This document shows positions 32,500 through 42,000 of a stretch of 44,284 nucleotides of DNA, one piece after another. This DNA is from CAYWMP01 sp964459445 (GTDB taxonomy: Bacteria > Desulfobacterota > DSM-4660 > Desulfatiglandales > HGW-15), in contig CAYWMP010000024.1 in NCBI GenBank assembly GCA_964459445.1, positions 1 to 44,284 on the forward strand. The letters are read 5' to 3'. Within the stretch, counting starts at the first letter, position 1. Each line of letters starts with the position of its first letter. The translations under genes were made by a program, and so were the position numbers. The notes under the pieces are model-generated. The model searched no databases, was not told the origin of the DNA, and was given only the letters and a program-made list of their open reading frames with translations.

Positions 32500-33582
32500 C
32501 TATTCTTCGATCTCCATCTCTATATTTCGCCGGGGTGGCGGTTCACCGAAGAGCAACTGGGGCGGATGATCAGCCAGAAGTTCGATAAGCCGATCCAAAT
32601 TTTCACTTGCCCTCTCAAGATTCTGCCCTGTCACCAAAAGATGGCGCCTAAGATAATCGAGGGTTTCGTTCGTCCCGCTGACCAGGTTGGTGCCCTTTTC
32701 AAGGAATACATTGGCGTTTTCCATGGCCAGCTTGAATTCATCTATGGCGGATTTGATGGTTGTTTCCTTTTCCTCAACAACGCCCTCTACACGGCTGAGT
32801 GCGGATTCAAGGCTATTAAGACTCCGGTTTGCCTTGTTCATAAGTGAATCCAGGGATTGGCTGGCCTGTTCGACTGAGGCCAGAATCTGATCCCATTTTT
32901 TGTTGTCGAGGATCGCATGGGCACTCTGAATGGATGATTCGATACCCTTTGAAATTCCCTTCACATTCGCGTCTGCAATGGATTGGTTTGCGCTGTCCAA
33001 AGTCGACTGGATTTTATTGGAAATTCCCTTCACATTGGCATCTTCAATGGCTTGAGAGATGTTTCGCAAGGCCAACTTGACGTTGTCTGATATCCCTCCG
33101 AGATCGAGAGATCTTATTTGATTCAGGACGTCATCTATGCCTCTCAAGAGTTCGCTGATATCAGAGGGCATAGAGGCCACTATGGGATATTCGGTGGGGA
33201 AATTCAGGGTGGGTGAGCGGTCAGGTTCTCCAGGCTTTTTCCTGTCCAGTTCAACAAACATGGCGCCTGTAATCCCCACCACCTTGAGTTGCGCTACAAT
33301 ATCCGAAGATAGGGCTTGACCGGTCTCAATCTTAAGCACCACCTCGATAAGCTCGGAATCGGGGGCAACCCTTATACTGTCGACACGGCCGATGGATACA
33401 CCCCTGTATTTTACAGGAGAGTCTACGTCCAAACCCTGAACCGACTCGTTGAAGTAGGCCCCATAGTATTGCCCCTTTTGCAGGAACCTGGACATCCCCA
33501 ACCAGATAATGGCTATGACGGCGATACATAAACCACTCGCAACAAACATTCCGACCATGAATTTGGTTTTTTGAGTTGCCAT
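32500..33582 (-). CDS. mlaD: MlaD/MCE-domain lipid-transport protein
   Basis: One N-terminal membrane anchor (about 8-30) and a single MCE domain (about 38-115: GAYFNESVQGLDVDSPVKYR, VVGITGAMFVEL). A long helical C-terminal region (about 140-345) follows. Within it are two tandem 23-residue units (178-200 and 201-223, both with DANVKGIS) and a degenerate third before them (about 158-177). Length is 360 aa, well above E. coli MlaD (183 aa). By analogy with other MCE proteins it should form a hexameric ring, the helices perhaps extending the channel across the periplasm. Confidence 0.9.
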   Translation of the reverse strand: MATQKTKFMVGMFVASGLCIAVIAIIWLGMSRFLQKGQYYGAYFNESVQGLDVDSPVKYRGVSIGRVDSIRVAPDSELIEVVLKIETGQALSSDIVAQLKVVGITGAMFVELDRKKPGEPDRSPTLNFPTEYPIVASMPSDISELLRGIDDVLNQIRSLDLGGISDNVKLALRNISQAIEDANVKGISNKIQSTLDSANQSIADANVKGISKGIESSIQSAHAILDNKKWDQILASVEQASQSLDSLMNKANRSLNSLESALSRVEGVVEEKETTIKSAIDEFKLAMENANVFLEKGTNLVSGTNETLDYLRRHLLVTGQNLERASENLDRLIELLADHPPQLLFGEPPPRRNIEMEIEE

Positions 33583-33609
33583 TTCTACTTTGTGTGATCC
33601 TTTCCTAAC

Positions 33610-33751
33610 GAGGCAATTTCAAAACGCCCGATTTTGGCCAATGTCCGCGTCAGGCTCAAATTCTAATCCTCAAAATACTAGAAGTATTCCTGTGGTTAGA
33701 ATTATCGCCTTCCTTGATCTTGACCAAACTTGAACGTTTTGAAACCACCTC
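33610..33751. mobile_element. 142-bp foldback element inside the mla-like operon
   Basis: Imperfect inverted ends: left 33610-33641 (GAGGCAATTTCAAAACG...) and right 33720-33751, whose complement starts GAGGTGGTTTCAAAACG. Inside are AATTCTAA/TTAGAATT and AATACT/AGTATT stems. It lies between mlaF and mlaD, 27 bases upstream of mlaD. It has no ORF. A polar effect or mRNA processing between the two genes is possible. Confidence 0.75.
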
Positions 33752-33763
33752 TGGCATCCCTCG

Positions 33764-34519
33764 CTAGTTCTCCGCTTGCCGGTTAAAGAACTGACTGACA
33801 AAAAGATTCTGACTTCGATCCCGCAGGTCGTGGGGGTCGCCTTCAGCAATGATTCCTTTTGAACGTTTGTCCAACATAATGATTCGGTGGGCTACACCAA
33901 AGATGCTTTCAAGCTCGTGGGTCACAATGACCATGGTCGTGCCCAGCGTTTTATTAAGAGAAATAATGAGATTGTCCAGTCCGGCGGAAGTCACGGGATC
34001 CAGCCCGGCAGAGGGCTCATCAAAAAAAAGAATTTTGGGATTTAAAGCCATGGCCCGCGCGAGTCCGGCCCTCTTTTTCATGCCCCCGCTTATCTCCGAT
34101 GGAAGATGGTTTTCATAACCCTCAAGGTTTACCAGTCTCAGCTTCATCTTTACGAGGGTGTCTATGGATTTCTCGGTCAAGTCCGTGTATTCCCTGATGG
34201 GCAAAGCTACGTTCTGAGCCAATGTCATGGAGCCGAAAAGGGCGGCGCTTTGGTAGAGGATGCCGATCTTTCTGAGGACCCTATCGTATACCCTATCGTC
34301 GCCGGTGGTGATTTCCTCACCGTCAATGACCACTCTGCCCGAGCGCGGCCTATTGAGTCCTATGAGGTGTTTTAGGAGCGTACTTTTGCCACAGCCGCTC
34401 CCGCCCAGAATGACAAAGATCTCTCCCTCATAGACTTCAAAGGAAACGCGATTCAGGATGACGTCTTCGCCGTAGGCGGCAACTAAATCTTTGACTTGGA
34501 TTATGGTTTTTCTAGCCAT
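33764..34519 (-). CDS. mlaF: MlaF-type ABC ATPase
   Basis: Energises lipid transport with MlaE. Walker A GGSGCGKST (39-47), Q-loop Gln90, signature SGGMKKR (144-150, the MlaF-like form in place of SGGQ), Walker B ILFFDEP (Asp167, Glu168), D-loop AGLDP and H-loop His (VTHE). Length is 251 aa. A family A foldback element lies between it and mlaE. Confidence 0.94.
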   Translation of the reverse strand: MARKTIIQVKDLVAAYGEDVILNRVSFEVYEGEIFVILGGSGCGKSTLLKHLIGLNRPRSGRVVIDGEEITTGDDRVYDRVLRKIGILYQSAALFGSMTLAQNVALPIREYTDLTEKSIDTLVKMKLRLVNLEGYENHLPSEISGGMKKRAGLARAMALNPKILFFDEPSAGLDPVTSAGLDNLIISLNKTLGTTMVIVTHELESIFGVAHRIIMLDKRSKGIIAEGDPHDLRDRSQNLFVSQFFNRQAEN

Positions 34520-34529
34520 TTGTCATTAT

Positions 34530-34654
34530 CAGGCCGTCGATAAACGCCCATCTGCGTCGTTCCACTTGTCCTTCGTCATTGCGACGTACTCATAGGTACG
34601 ACTCATTCCTCAGGCCTTCGTGCGCCTAGCATCTGGACATTTCTCGACACCCTG
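34530..34654. mobile_element. 125-bp foldback element, family A copy 2
   Basis: Same length and order of conserved words as 23478-23602 (CATCTGCGTCGTT, CTTGTCCTTCGTCA, CGACGTACTCAT, GTACGACTCATTCCTCAGG). Its terminal arms are more decayed (CAGGCCGTCGA against TCGACACCCTG). It sits between mlaE and mlaF, 10 bases upstream of the mlaF start. Confidence 0.85.
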
Positions 34655-34740
34655 TTTTTCAAAGATTAAGTAAGATCCCTACATCCAATTGATTCATTTC
34701 ACTTGGGTCATTAGTAATTGTTTTATGTTCAAAGCGTCCA

Positions 34741-35883
34741 TTACCAGTAACGCAAGATAACTGAAAACACGGAATTGGTCAGAATAATCAGAAAAATACT
34801 GCTGACTACAGCCGAAGTTGTCGCCTGGCCTACCGCTGCCGCCCCTCCTCTGACTCTGAATCCCCTTAGACAACCAACCCAAGCAATCAGGAAGGCAAAA
34901 ATCCCTGCTTTCATGAATCCGTAAAATACATCGAAAAGGGACAGGGTTTTAATTGTCTGCACCATGTAGGCGTTGGCCGTAAGATCGAGGATAAAAATCC
35001 CGACAATCAATCCACCCATAATGGCGAACATATCCGAAAACAGGGTCAGAAGCGGTACCACAATGACAGATGCGATGATTTTGGGTACGACCAGAAAGCG
35101 AGTCGGATCAAAACCCATTGTAAAAAGGGCATCAACCTCTTCCGAGACCTGCATGGTCCCTATCTCGGCAGCAAATGCCGATCCCGATCTTCCGGCAACA
35201 ATAATGGCGGTCATGATAGGCCCGAGTTCCCTGGTCATGGCCAGGCTGACCAATGAGGCCACATAGATATTGGCGCCGAACTGCTCGAGTTGCACGGCAG
35301 ACATAAAGGCCATGATGAGTCCCAGGAGAAAGCTAATGAGCCCTACAATGGGAAGGGCATCTACACCTGTCCTGTGCATACAGTCTACGGTATCATCCAT
35401 CCGAAGACTCCTGGGATGGAGAAAAACATGAAACAGTGACAGAAAAACAGACCCAATAAATGAAACAAGGAATCTGATGTCGTCTAAAATCTTTATTGAC
35501 CCTTCACCGAGACGAATGAAAACACCGGGTCGCGGTTTTTTTTTGATGGCTACTCTCTCCCTCATGTCATCAAAGCTAAGGACAGAGAGTATTTCACTTA
35601 TGCTTTCATTCGCGTTAAGGGCGCGAAATTGGCCCTTTCCAGCGATCATCAAGTTTCTCAGTTCAACAAGGACGAGGGTCCCGAAATCATCCAAGTAGCT
35701 CACTTCTTTTAAATCAACAGTCAAGCCCGATGGTCGCTTGCCTTTCAGGAATGTATTCATTTCCTCCAGCAAAGGGGCCGAACTCCTGGCATCCATTTTG
35801 CCCCTCAAATGGAGCGTAATGTGGCCATCTTCACTCTCTGAAAATTCGTACTGCCTGCCTATATCGTTGTTGGCGTTTTTCAT
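34741..35883 (-). CDS. mlaE: MlaE-type permease with fused N-terminal STAS domain
   Basis: Residues about 10-115 form an STAS domain (HITLHLRGKMDARSSAPLLE, GLTVDLKEVSYLDDFGTLVL), like separate MlaB. Residues about 125-380 form the MlaE permease with five or so membrane segments and the signature region ELGPIMTAIIVAGRSGSAFA, then EIGTMQVSEEVDAL. The fusion replaces the separate mlaB gene of E. coli. Length is 380 aa. It is the second gene of the minus-strand operon, after the cNMP/PAS protein. Confidence 0.93.
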   Translation of the reverse strand: MKNANNDIGRQYEFSESEDGHITLHLRGKMDARSSAPLLEEMNTFLKGKRPSGLTVDLKEVSYLDDFGTLVLVELRNLMIAGKGQFRALNANESISEILSVLSFDDMRERVAIKKKPRPGVFIRLGEGSIKILDDIRFLVSFIGSVFLSLFHVFLHPRSLRMDDTVDCMHRTGVDALPIVGLISFLLGLIMAFMSAVQLEQFGANIYVASLVSLAMTRELGPIMTAIIVAGRSGSAFAAEIGTMQVSEEVDALFTMGFDPTRFLVVPKIIASVIVVPLLTLFSDMFAIMGGLIVGIFILDLTANAYMVQTIKTLSLFDVFYGFMKAGIFAFLIAWVGCLRGFRVRGGAAAVGQATTSAVVSSIFLIILTNSVFSVILRYW

Positions 35884-36084
35884 TAACTGAACGTTTCGAT
35901 ATTTCTACAATATTTTCGAATCAAAGGGATCTTAGAGACTCGATTGCTTTGACTTTTCCTACGTTTCCCCGTTCAACGTTCCCCGTTCAGAGGTTGAGTT
36001 TTTTTCTTAAACCTTTGAACCTTGAACCCTGAACCTTTGAACCCTATTCTCCTAGAACCCATTGTTCCATTCCAGCCTTCGTAG

Positions 36085-36099
36085 CCGAAGCTACTTCGG
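36085..36099. repeat. CCGAAG/CTTCGG hairpin in a repeat-rich gap
   Basis: A 6-bp stem with a CTA loop, inside the wider foldback GCCTTCGTAGCC...GGAGTAGGC (36076-36109). The gap 35884-36150 also has repeated 'CCTTTGAACCTTGAACCC' and 'CGTTCCCCGTTCA' words at about 35970-36045. These separate mlaE from the cNMP/PAS gene. Confidence 0.5.
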
Positions 36100-36150
36100 T
36101 GGAGTAGGCCGTTCCAGTATTCCAATATCCCAATAGTGAACGAAGCGAAC

Positions 36151-37461
36151 TCAGTTCGATTTCTTGAAACGGAACTTTTCCAGATCTTTCTCGTCCATAC
36201 CGTAGACACGCTGAATAAAATCCATGTCCATTTGAAAAAGGAGCCAGCCAATGAACCGGTCCTTTAGATTCAATTCAAAGCCGAGTTCGACATTCTTATA
36301 GCCCATGGGGTGCTTTTCATCCGTGCGATATAGAACAAGAACTTTGTGGAGCGAATTCTCGCTTCCTTTAAAACTAATTCCACTATAGGTCGTACCCAGG
36401 ATTCGTTTATGATCGGGATCGGATCTGGAATAGGTAAGGATCGCCTTCTTATCGTTATCAAGCAACACCAGCCCATGATAGGGCATGGCGCGCGTTTCCT
36501 GGATATCAAAGAACTCCCTCATTAATCGCTGCGTTTCCTTTTCCTTCCCGGCGGAATATCGCTCGGACAGTAAGGAATGCAGTAAAAGATAATCTTTGGC
36601 CAACTGATTTCTTAAATCCTGGTTTTTTAAATCGGTGGATTGGAAACCCTTTGTAAAATAGGGATAGCCGTAAAAGATGAAAGCTATCATGAGGGCCAAT
36701 AGGAAAAGGGAGGGTAACAGCCAATATCGCGTTCGCCTATACCGTCTTTCGAGCTTTTTGACCTCGGTAACGTCCCGGCCTATGGAAAGAACGCCCTGGA
36801 AATTGCGATGGGCATCGTAGAGCAGGGTAGTGCTGGTCGAAACAAAATGGGCACCGTTTTCCGGGTGTTTAATTCGAAGGGTCTTTTCGCGAACCGATTG
36901 TCTTGTTTGGACCTCTTCAAGAAGCTCTTTGTAGCCTTCAAAATCTTCATAAATATCCTCTACGGTCGTGTGGCCCATTTGATGCCGGTCCCTGCCGTAG
37001 AGTTCTTCTGCGGCAACGTTCCAGGTCAAGACGTTCCCTTCCCGATCGGTCATTACAACTGCATCAGGGAGTTGATCCGTAAATTCCTTCAGTCCATAAA
37101 GGATCTTGCTTGCCTCATCAAGCCGTCTGGCGAGAATTTTGGTGATCTCCTGTCCCACATTTGGGAATTCGCTGAGGAATGCTGTCAGCTCTTCCTTTGG
37201 AACACGAATGACTTTTACATCATCTGTGGCTTTGACCGACGCGGTTCTCCTGTCACCGAGCAAAAAAGACATTTCACCGAAGAGCTCGCCTTCTTTGGCA
37301 ATTTCTCGAATGATCTTGTTCCCTTTCAGGACCTCCACCCGGCCGGATGCCAGGATATAGAGATCCTGAGAATCATCTCCTTCCATAAAGATCGTACGAC
37401 CGGCCTTGAAATCCGTCAGATATTTTTTCAACTCAGGATCGTGTATGATTTTATCAAGCAT
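36151..37461 (-). CDS. cNMP-binding/PAS protein with C-terminal extracytoplasmic domain
   Basis: An N-terminal cyclic-nucleotide-binding domain (about 10-120; GELFGEMSFLLGDRRTASV with Glu63, Arg72, Thr73) is followed by a PAS domain (about 125-238; PDAVVMTDREGNVLTWNVAA to GVLSIGRDVTE). One membrane segment comes next (about 246-266). A C-terminal region of about 170 residues (270-436), cache-like in pattern, should lie outside the cytoplasm. No HTH, kinase, GGDEF or methyl-accepting domain is present. Length is 436 aa. It precedes mlaE in the same direction and may modulate that transporter; this is inference from position only. Confidence 0.8.
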   Translation of the reverse strand: MLDKIIHDPELKKYLTDFKAGRTIFMEGDDSQDLYILASGRVEVLKGNKIIREIAKEGELFGEMSFLLGDRRTASVKATDDVKVIRVPKEELTAFLSEFPNVGQEITKILARRLDEASKILYGLKEFTDQLPDAVVMTDREGNVLTWNVAAEELYGRDRHQMGHTTVEDIYEDFEGYKELLEEVQTRQSVREKTLRIKHPENGAHFVSTSTTLLYDAHRNFQGVLSIGRDVTEVKKLERRYRRTRYWLLPSLFLLALMIAFIFYGYPYFTKGFQSTDLKNQDLRNQLAKDYLLLHSLLSERYSAGKEKETQRLMREFFDIQETRAMPYHGLVLLDNDKKAILTYSRSDPDHKRILGTTYSGISFKGSENSLHKVLVLYRTDEKHPMGYKNVELGFELNLKDRFIGWLLFQMDMDFIQRVYGMDEKDLEKFRFKKSN

Positions 37462-37480
37462 AAAAAAACCTTCTTAGGTT

Positions 37481-37516
37481 CGGCAACATGCTGTGTGACT
37501 TCATATGAGGTTGCCG
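37481..37516. promoter_or_regulatory. inverted repeat in the cNMP/PAS gene leader
   Basis: CGGCAAC (37481-37487) and GTTGCCG (37510-37516) flank 22 bases, just upstream of the minus-strand start codon at 37461. CCGA/TCGG follows at 37514-37527. It may be an operator or mRNA structure. The 366-base divergent gap also holds another inverted repeat (37669-37730) and no ORF I believe. Confidence 0.4.
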
Positions 37517-37668
37517 ATTAGGATCGGTATGCGAATTGCCATTTGTCTCAAAGGGAGAATTTCTTGCAAGATTCATGCAATTTCTTTGATATTACATGTC
37601 ATTAATGTGCAGTAGAAAGCGTTTGAGTATAGGTAAATATGGGTACTGAGTCAAGAAAGGTGAACTGC

Positions 37669-37730
37669 GAGCCACCGACCATGAAGTTGCGTTGTTGAGG
37701 AGAGGGGAGCTCCTTTTGAATCGGTGGTTC
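37669..37730. repeat. inverted repeat in the divergent intergenic region
   Basis: GAGCCACCGA (37669-37678) and TCGGTGGTTC (37721-37730), one mismatch, flank a core with the palindrome GGAGCTCC (37706-37713). It lies about 100 bases upstream of the nuclease gene. Origin (small foldback or operator) is unclear. Confidence 0.45.
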
Positions 37731-37827
37731 TTGGCAAAGGAGGCAAATACCTTGAGAAACAAAATGCCTTAATTTCACAGCCAAATTGTGTTAGGTAATA
37801 CTCTCAAAAATATTCCATCAGGTTCCA

Positions 37828-39093
37828 ATGCCTTCCTTTTCTTTTATCCACACTGCCGATCTTCATTTAGACAGCCCCTTTTCGGTGCTAAGCCAGGATA
37901 ACCCGGAATTGGCTAGTTCGCTACGCTCTGCCACATTTGAAGCCTTTGACAAGATCGTGAATCTGTGCCTTGAAAAGCAGGTGGATTTCTTGCTCGTGGC
38001 CGGCGATGTCTACGACGGATCAGAAAGAAGTCTAAGAGCCCAAGTCAGATTCAGAGACGGACTCAAAAGATTGGATAAAGCCGGCATCCGTTCCTTTGTG
38101 GTTCATGGCAATCACGATCCTCTGAACGCTTGGTCTTCCACACTTGATTGGCCTTCAGGCGTGCATATTTTCGGGGATAAAGTAGAGACAGTAGATGTAA
38201 GAAAGGACGGCACAACGATAGCCAGTGTGCAGGGCGTCAGTTTTACCAAAAGGGACGAACGACGAAACCTGGCAAAACTTTTCAAGCGAACCGGCCCCTC
38301 CTTTTATATTGGGCTCTTGCATGCGAATGTCGGGTCGGACACCGGCCATGAACCCTATGCCCCTTGTTCAATGGAAGACCTTCTGAGGCCGGAAATGGAT
38401 TATTGGGCCCTCGGGCACGTACACCGTAACAAGGTGCTCTCAGAACAGTCCCCTTTTGTTATCTACCCAGGAACCCCACAGGGAAGAAACATCAAAGAAA
38501 CCGGAGAAAAGGGCTGCTATTTTGTACGTGTGGAAGAGAACAGGGAGGTCGCCTTCGAATATATCAGCACCGACGTTATCCGATGGGTAAGAAAAGAAAT
38601 ACCCATTTACGGCCTTGAGAGCGAACAGGCACTACTGAATTCCTTGGAAGAGGCTTGCAGGAAAATTTCGGATTCTGAATCAGGCGGTCTGCCTTCAATC
38701 GTGCGTATTTTTCTAACCGGCAGCGGCCCCCTTTATGAAATCCTGAGAAGGCCTCAAACGGTTCCCGATCTTTTAGATTTAATCCACGAAATAGGCATGT
38801 CCTGCTTGCCCTATGTTTGGGTAGAAGATATTCGACTCGATGTGAACCCGGCCCTGGATGTGGCTGCAAGGATGAAGGAAGGCGATTTTTTGGGCGAACT
38901 CCTTAACTATTCTCAGGAGCTTTCTCAGGATAAGGGCTTTAATGACTGGATAGGAAAAGAGCTTTCTCCCCTGTTCGACGATTCGAGGGTTCGGAGATTC
39001 ATTGACATGCCGAACAAAGATAAGCTTCTGGAATTGATCAAAAAGGCCGAAGAGATCTGTTGGGAGGGTCTCCAGGTTGAGGAAGAGTCATGA
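37828..39093 (+). CDS. YhaO-type metallophosphoesterase (SbcD/Mre11-like exonuclease subunit)
   Basis: Calcineurin-like phosphoesterase with the full two-metal set: ADLHLD (Asp11, His13), AGDVYD (Asp60), GNHD (Asn95, His96), LLHANVG and GHVH. A C-terminal capping and partner-binding region follows (about 250-421). Length of 421 aa fits YhaO-type homologues of Mre11/SbcD. Its last four bases overlap the start of the Rad50-like partner (ATGA), so the two are translationally coupled and probably form a DNA end-processing complex. Confidence 0.9.
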   Translation: MPSFSFIHTADLHLDSPFSVLSQDNPELASSLRSATFEAFDKIVNLCLEKQVDFLLVAGDVYDGSERSLRAQVRFRDGLKRLDKAGIRSFVVHGNHDPLNAWSSTLDWPSGVHIFGDKVETVDVRKDGTTIASVQGVSFTKRDERRNLAKLFKRTGPSFYIGLLHANVGSDTGHEPYAPCSMEDLLRPEMDYWALGHVHRNKVLSEQSPFVIYPGTPQGRNIKETGEKGCYFVRVEENREVAFEYISTDVIRWVRKEIPIYGLESEQALLNSLEEACRKISDSESGGLPSIVRIFLTGSGPLYEILRRPQTVPDLLDLIHEIGMSCLPYVWVEDIRLDVNPALDVAARMKEGDFLGELLNYSQELSQDKGFNDWIGKELSPLFDDSRVRRFIDMPNKDKLLELIKKAEEICWEGLQVEEES

Positions 39094-42000
39094 GACTGAC
39101 CGGTTTGTATCTGAACGGTTTTGGAATCTTTCACGATGTGAAGGTGGAAGAACTGTCTCCTGAACTTACGGTATTCTATGGTCGCAACGAATCGGGAAAA
39201 AGCACTCTGCTTGGATTTCTGCGGGCGATTCTCTTCGGCTTTCCGGACGGTCGCAGCAGCGAGAATCTCTATCCACCCCTCAAAGGAGGCCGACATGGAG
39301 GAAACATAACCCTCTTGACGGACGACCGGGAAGAGCTTGTCCTTGAGCGAAGTCCCGGACCCAGGGGGGGAAAGGTCAAAGTCCTCAAATCGGGACAAGC
39401 CCTAGGGGACAAAGCCTTTCTGAATCATTTTCTCGGGATGGCGAGCAGATCGCTTTTCAAAAATGTCTATGCTTTCAGCCTCACGGAGCTTCAGACTTTC
39501 GAGACCCTCAATACGGAATCGGTCAATGAAGCCCTTTACAGTGCCGGCGCAGGAATTGACCCTGCCGGTTTGACAAGGTTGAAGTCGAGTCTGGAGAAAA
39601 GGGAGAATGAGCTCTTCAGGCGAGGGGGAAGCAAGCCGGCCATCAATGTGATCCTTTTGAGGCTCGCCAACCTAGCGAAAGAAAAAAAGGCCCTGTCTGA
39701 ATCTGTCGAGGAATATGATGCCTTGAGAACCCGTATCGGGCAAATAAGTCGCTCTATTCAAACCACAGAAGAAAAGAAGTTAGATTTGTCCATTCAATTC
39801 AGGAAGGCGGAACAGTGGATTGCCCTGTGGCCTGAGTGGTTAAATCTTGATCTGATCAATGAAAAATTGGCTGAGTTGGAACCCATTGACGAATTCCCCC
39901 GTCAGGGCCTTGCCCGATTTGAGGCACTCAAGAGTCGGCTTGGCGACATGGAGAATGGACTGCTTGAGAAGAAGGGAGATCTTGAGCGCCAGGAATCCGA
40001 ATTATCGGGAATCAAAACCGATCTGGGAATCCTCAGCCTGGCATCGTCGATCCGGCAGCTTCAGAGAGATGAAGGACGCTTTGAGGCAGCTACCCAGGAA
40101 ATTGGGTCTGTCAAGCGTGCGGTCAAGAGCGCGGAACAGAAACTTAATCAAAGCGTGGAACGCTTGGGTTCCTCCTGGACAGTGGAAAAAGTCAGTGCTT
40201 TCAATCTCTCGATCGCCACCCTGGAAGAAATCCGGAAGTATCGGGATACGATCCGTCAAGCCGAGTTGGAGATGCAGAAGAGGAAGGAACTTCTGGAAGA
40301 TCTTGAGAGGGAGAAGCAGGGAATCGATGAGGTTATCCGAAGTCTGCCCAAGCCCCCTATCCAGGATCCCGAACGCTTGGCAGAAATGAAGCGTGCAAAT
40401 CAGAGACTTGTGCGCATGGAATCGAGATCCCAGCTTGTGGAGCGAGAATTGGGATATATCCGCGAGAGGTTGGAGGACCTTGAACGGGAAAAACAAAACC
40501 TCAATGCCTCATTCCTCCCTAAAAAGCCAATCTTTCCAGTGTGTATAGCCCCGGCGACAACCGCAATTGGCCTAATGCTCCTCGCCTGGCTCGGTTATCA
40601 TGGACAGTGGGTGTGGGCCTTTTCTGCGGGCACATTTTTTTCCATTATGGGTACCCTATTGTCCGCCCTCAGATCTAGGCTGATGAGGCGGACCGGGGAC
40701 AGGAACCTTGGTGTGGAAAGGCAAATGGAGCACCTTGTAATGAAGGCTTCGGATTTAGAGTCAAAGGGCAGAGAATTTCAGCAAGAGCTTGATCAAATCC
40801 AAACCTCAGCGCTCGATGATCGCTCAATACTCGGTTTATCGGAAGCAGACTCAGGAGAAGCATTAGAGCGGATGGATGTGAGATTGGAAGAGGAAACCAG
40901 ACAAGTGGAGCGCTTGAAGGAGGCCTCGGATAGACTCGATCGAGTTGAAATTCGGCAAAAAGAAACACTCGATGCGCTCCAGAGGGCCCAGTCCGCCGGG
41001 AATGAAATCAAACGCAAATGGGAAGATTGGCTGGAGAAACGAGATTTGGAACCCGTTCTATCTCCGGATGGTGCGATGGAAACCCTTTCAATGATTGATT
41101 CCTGTAAGGAACAGGTTGAGCATCTTGCTCTAGAGCGATCAAGACTGGAAGCCCTAAACAGGACTATGGCCGACTACCTGAATCAGATCAATGAAGTGCT
41201 CGCACATAGGGGCGGGAATCCTGTGGATGAGGGGGAAGTCCAGGCAGCAGCGCAGACGCTGATCCATGAGTATACCGAGGCTGAAAAGGCAGCTCAAAAG
41301 AGTGCCCTTCTGAGTGAAGAGATAAAGGCAAGCCAAGGATCTGTGGACCGACTTCAGGGCCAACTGAACAAGACTCAAAAGGAAATTCAGGAATTGATTG
41401 CTGCGAGCGGGGCTAAGAATGAAGACCAGTTCAGAGAAAGGGCCGTGGTATATGAAAAGCGGATAGCCTTACGCCGGGACAGGGAGAGATATGAAGGCAG
41501 TGTAAAACGGCTCTCGGGTTCCTTGGGAGATTTGCCCCAGGTTGATGATTTCCTGTCGAAAACGGATCGAGATGAATTGGAAAACAGGCGTGCCAAACTC
41601 GAAAAGGAAGTAAAGGAACTCGATGCGACGCTCGAACAAAGGAACCGGGAACAGGCGCGCCTTGAGGAACAAACACGGCAGCTACTTGATGACGAGAAGC
41701 TGACGGCCCTGAGGTCAGAGGAGGAAAGTCTAAAAGAGAGGCTCTTGTCCCATTCGGAAGAATGGAGCACTGTAAAGCTCGCACAGGCTCTCATGGGCGT
41801 GGCGCGAGGCAGGTATGAGAGGGAGCGGCAGCCCGACGTTATCCGTAAAGCCGGTGTCTACTTCAATCGCCTCACCCTGGGGAAGTACCCATCCGTTTTG
41901 GCCCCGCTTGGAGAAGACCGGATTGAGGTAGTATGCCAGGACAATAGTAGAAAAGACATCGGTCACCTTAGCCGAGGCACGGCAGAGCAATTATACCTTT

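Noticed and set aside
36808..37521. A 237-codon open frame on the plus strand opposite the cNMP/PAS gene
   Set aside because: Antisense to clear cNMP and PAS motifs; the translation has no family features.
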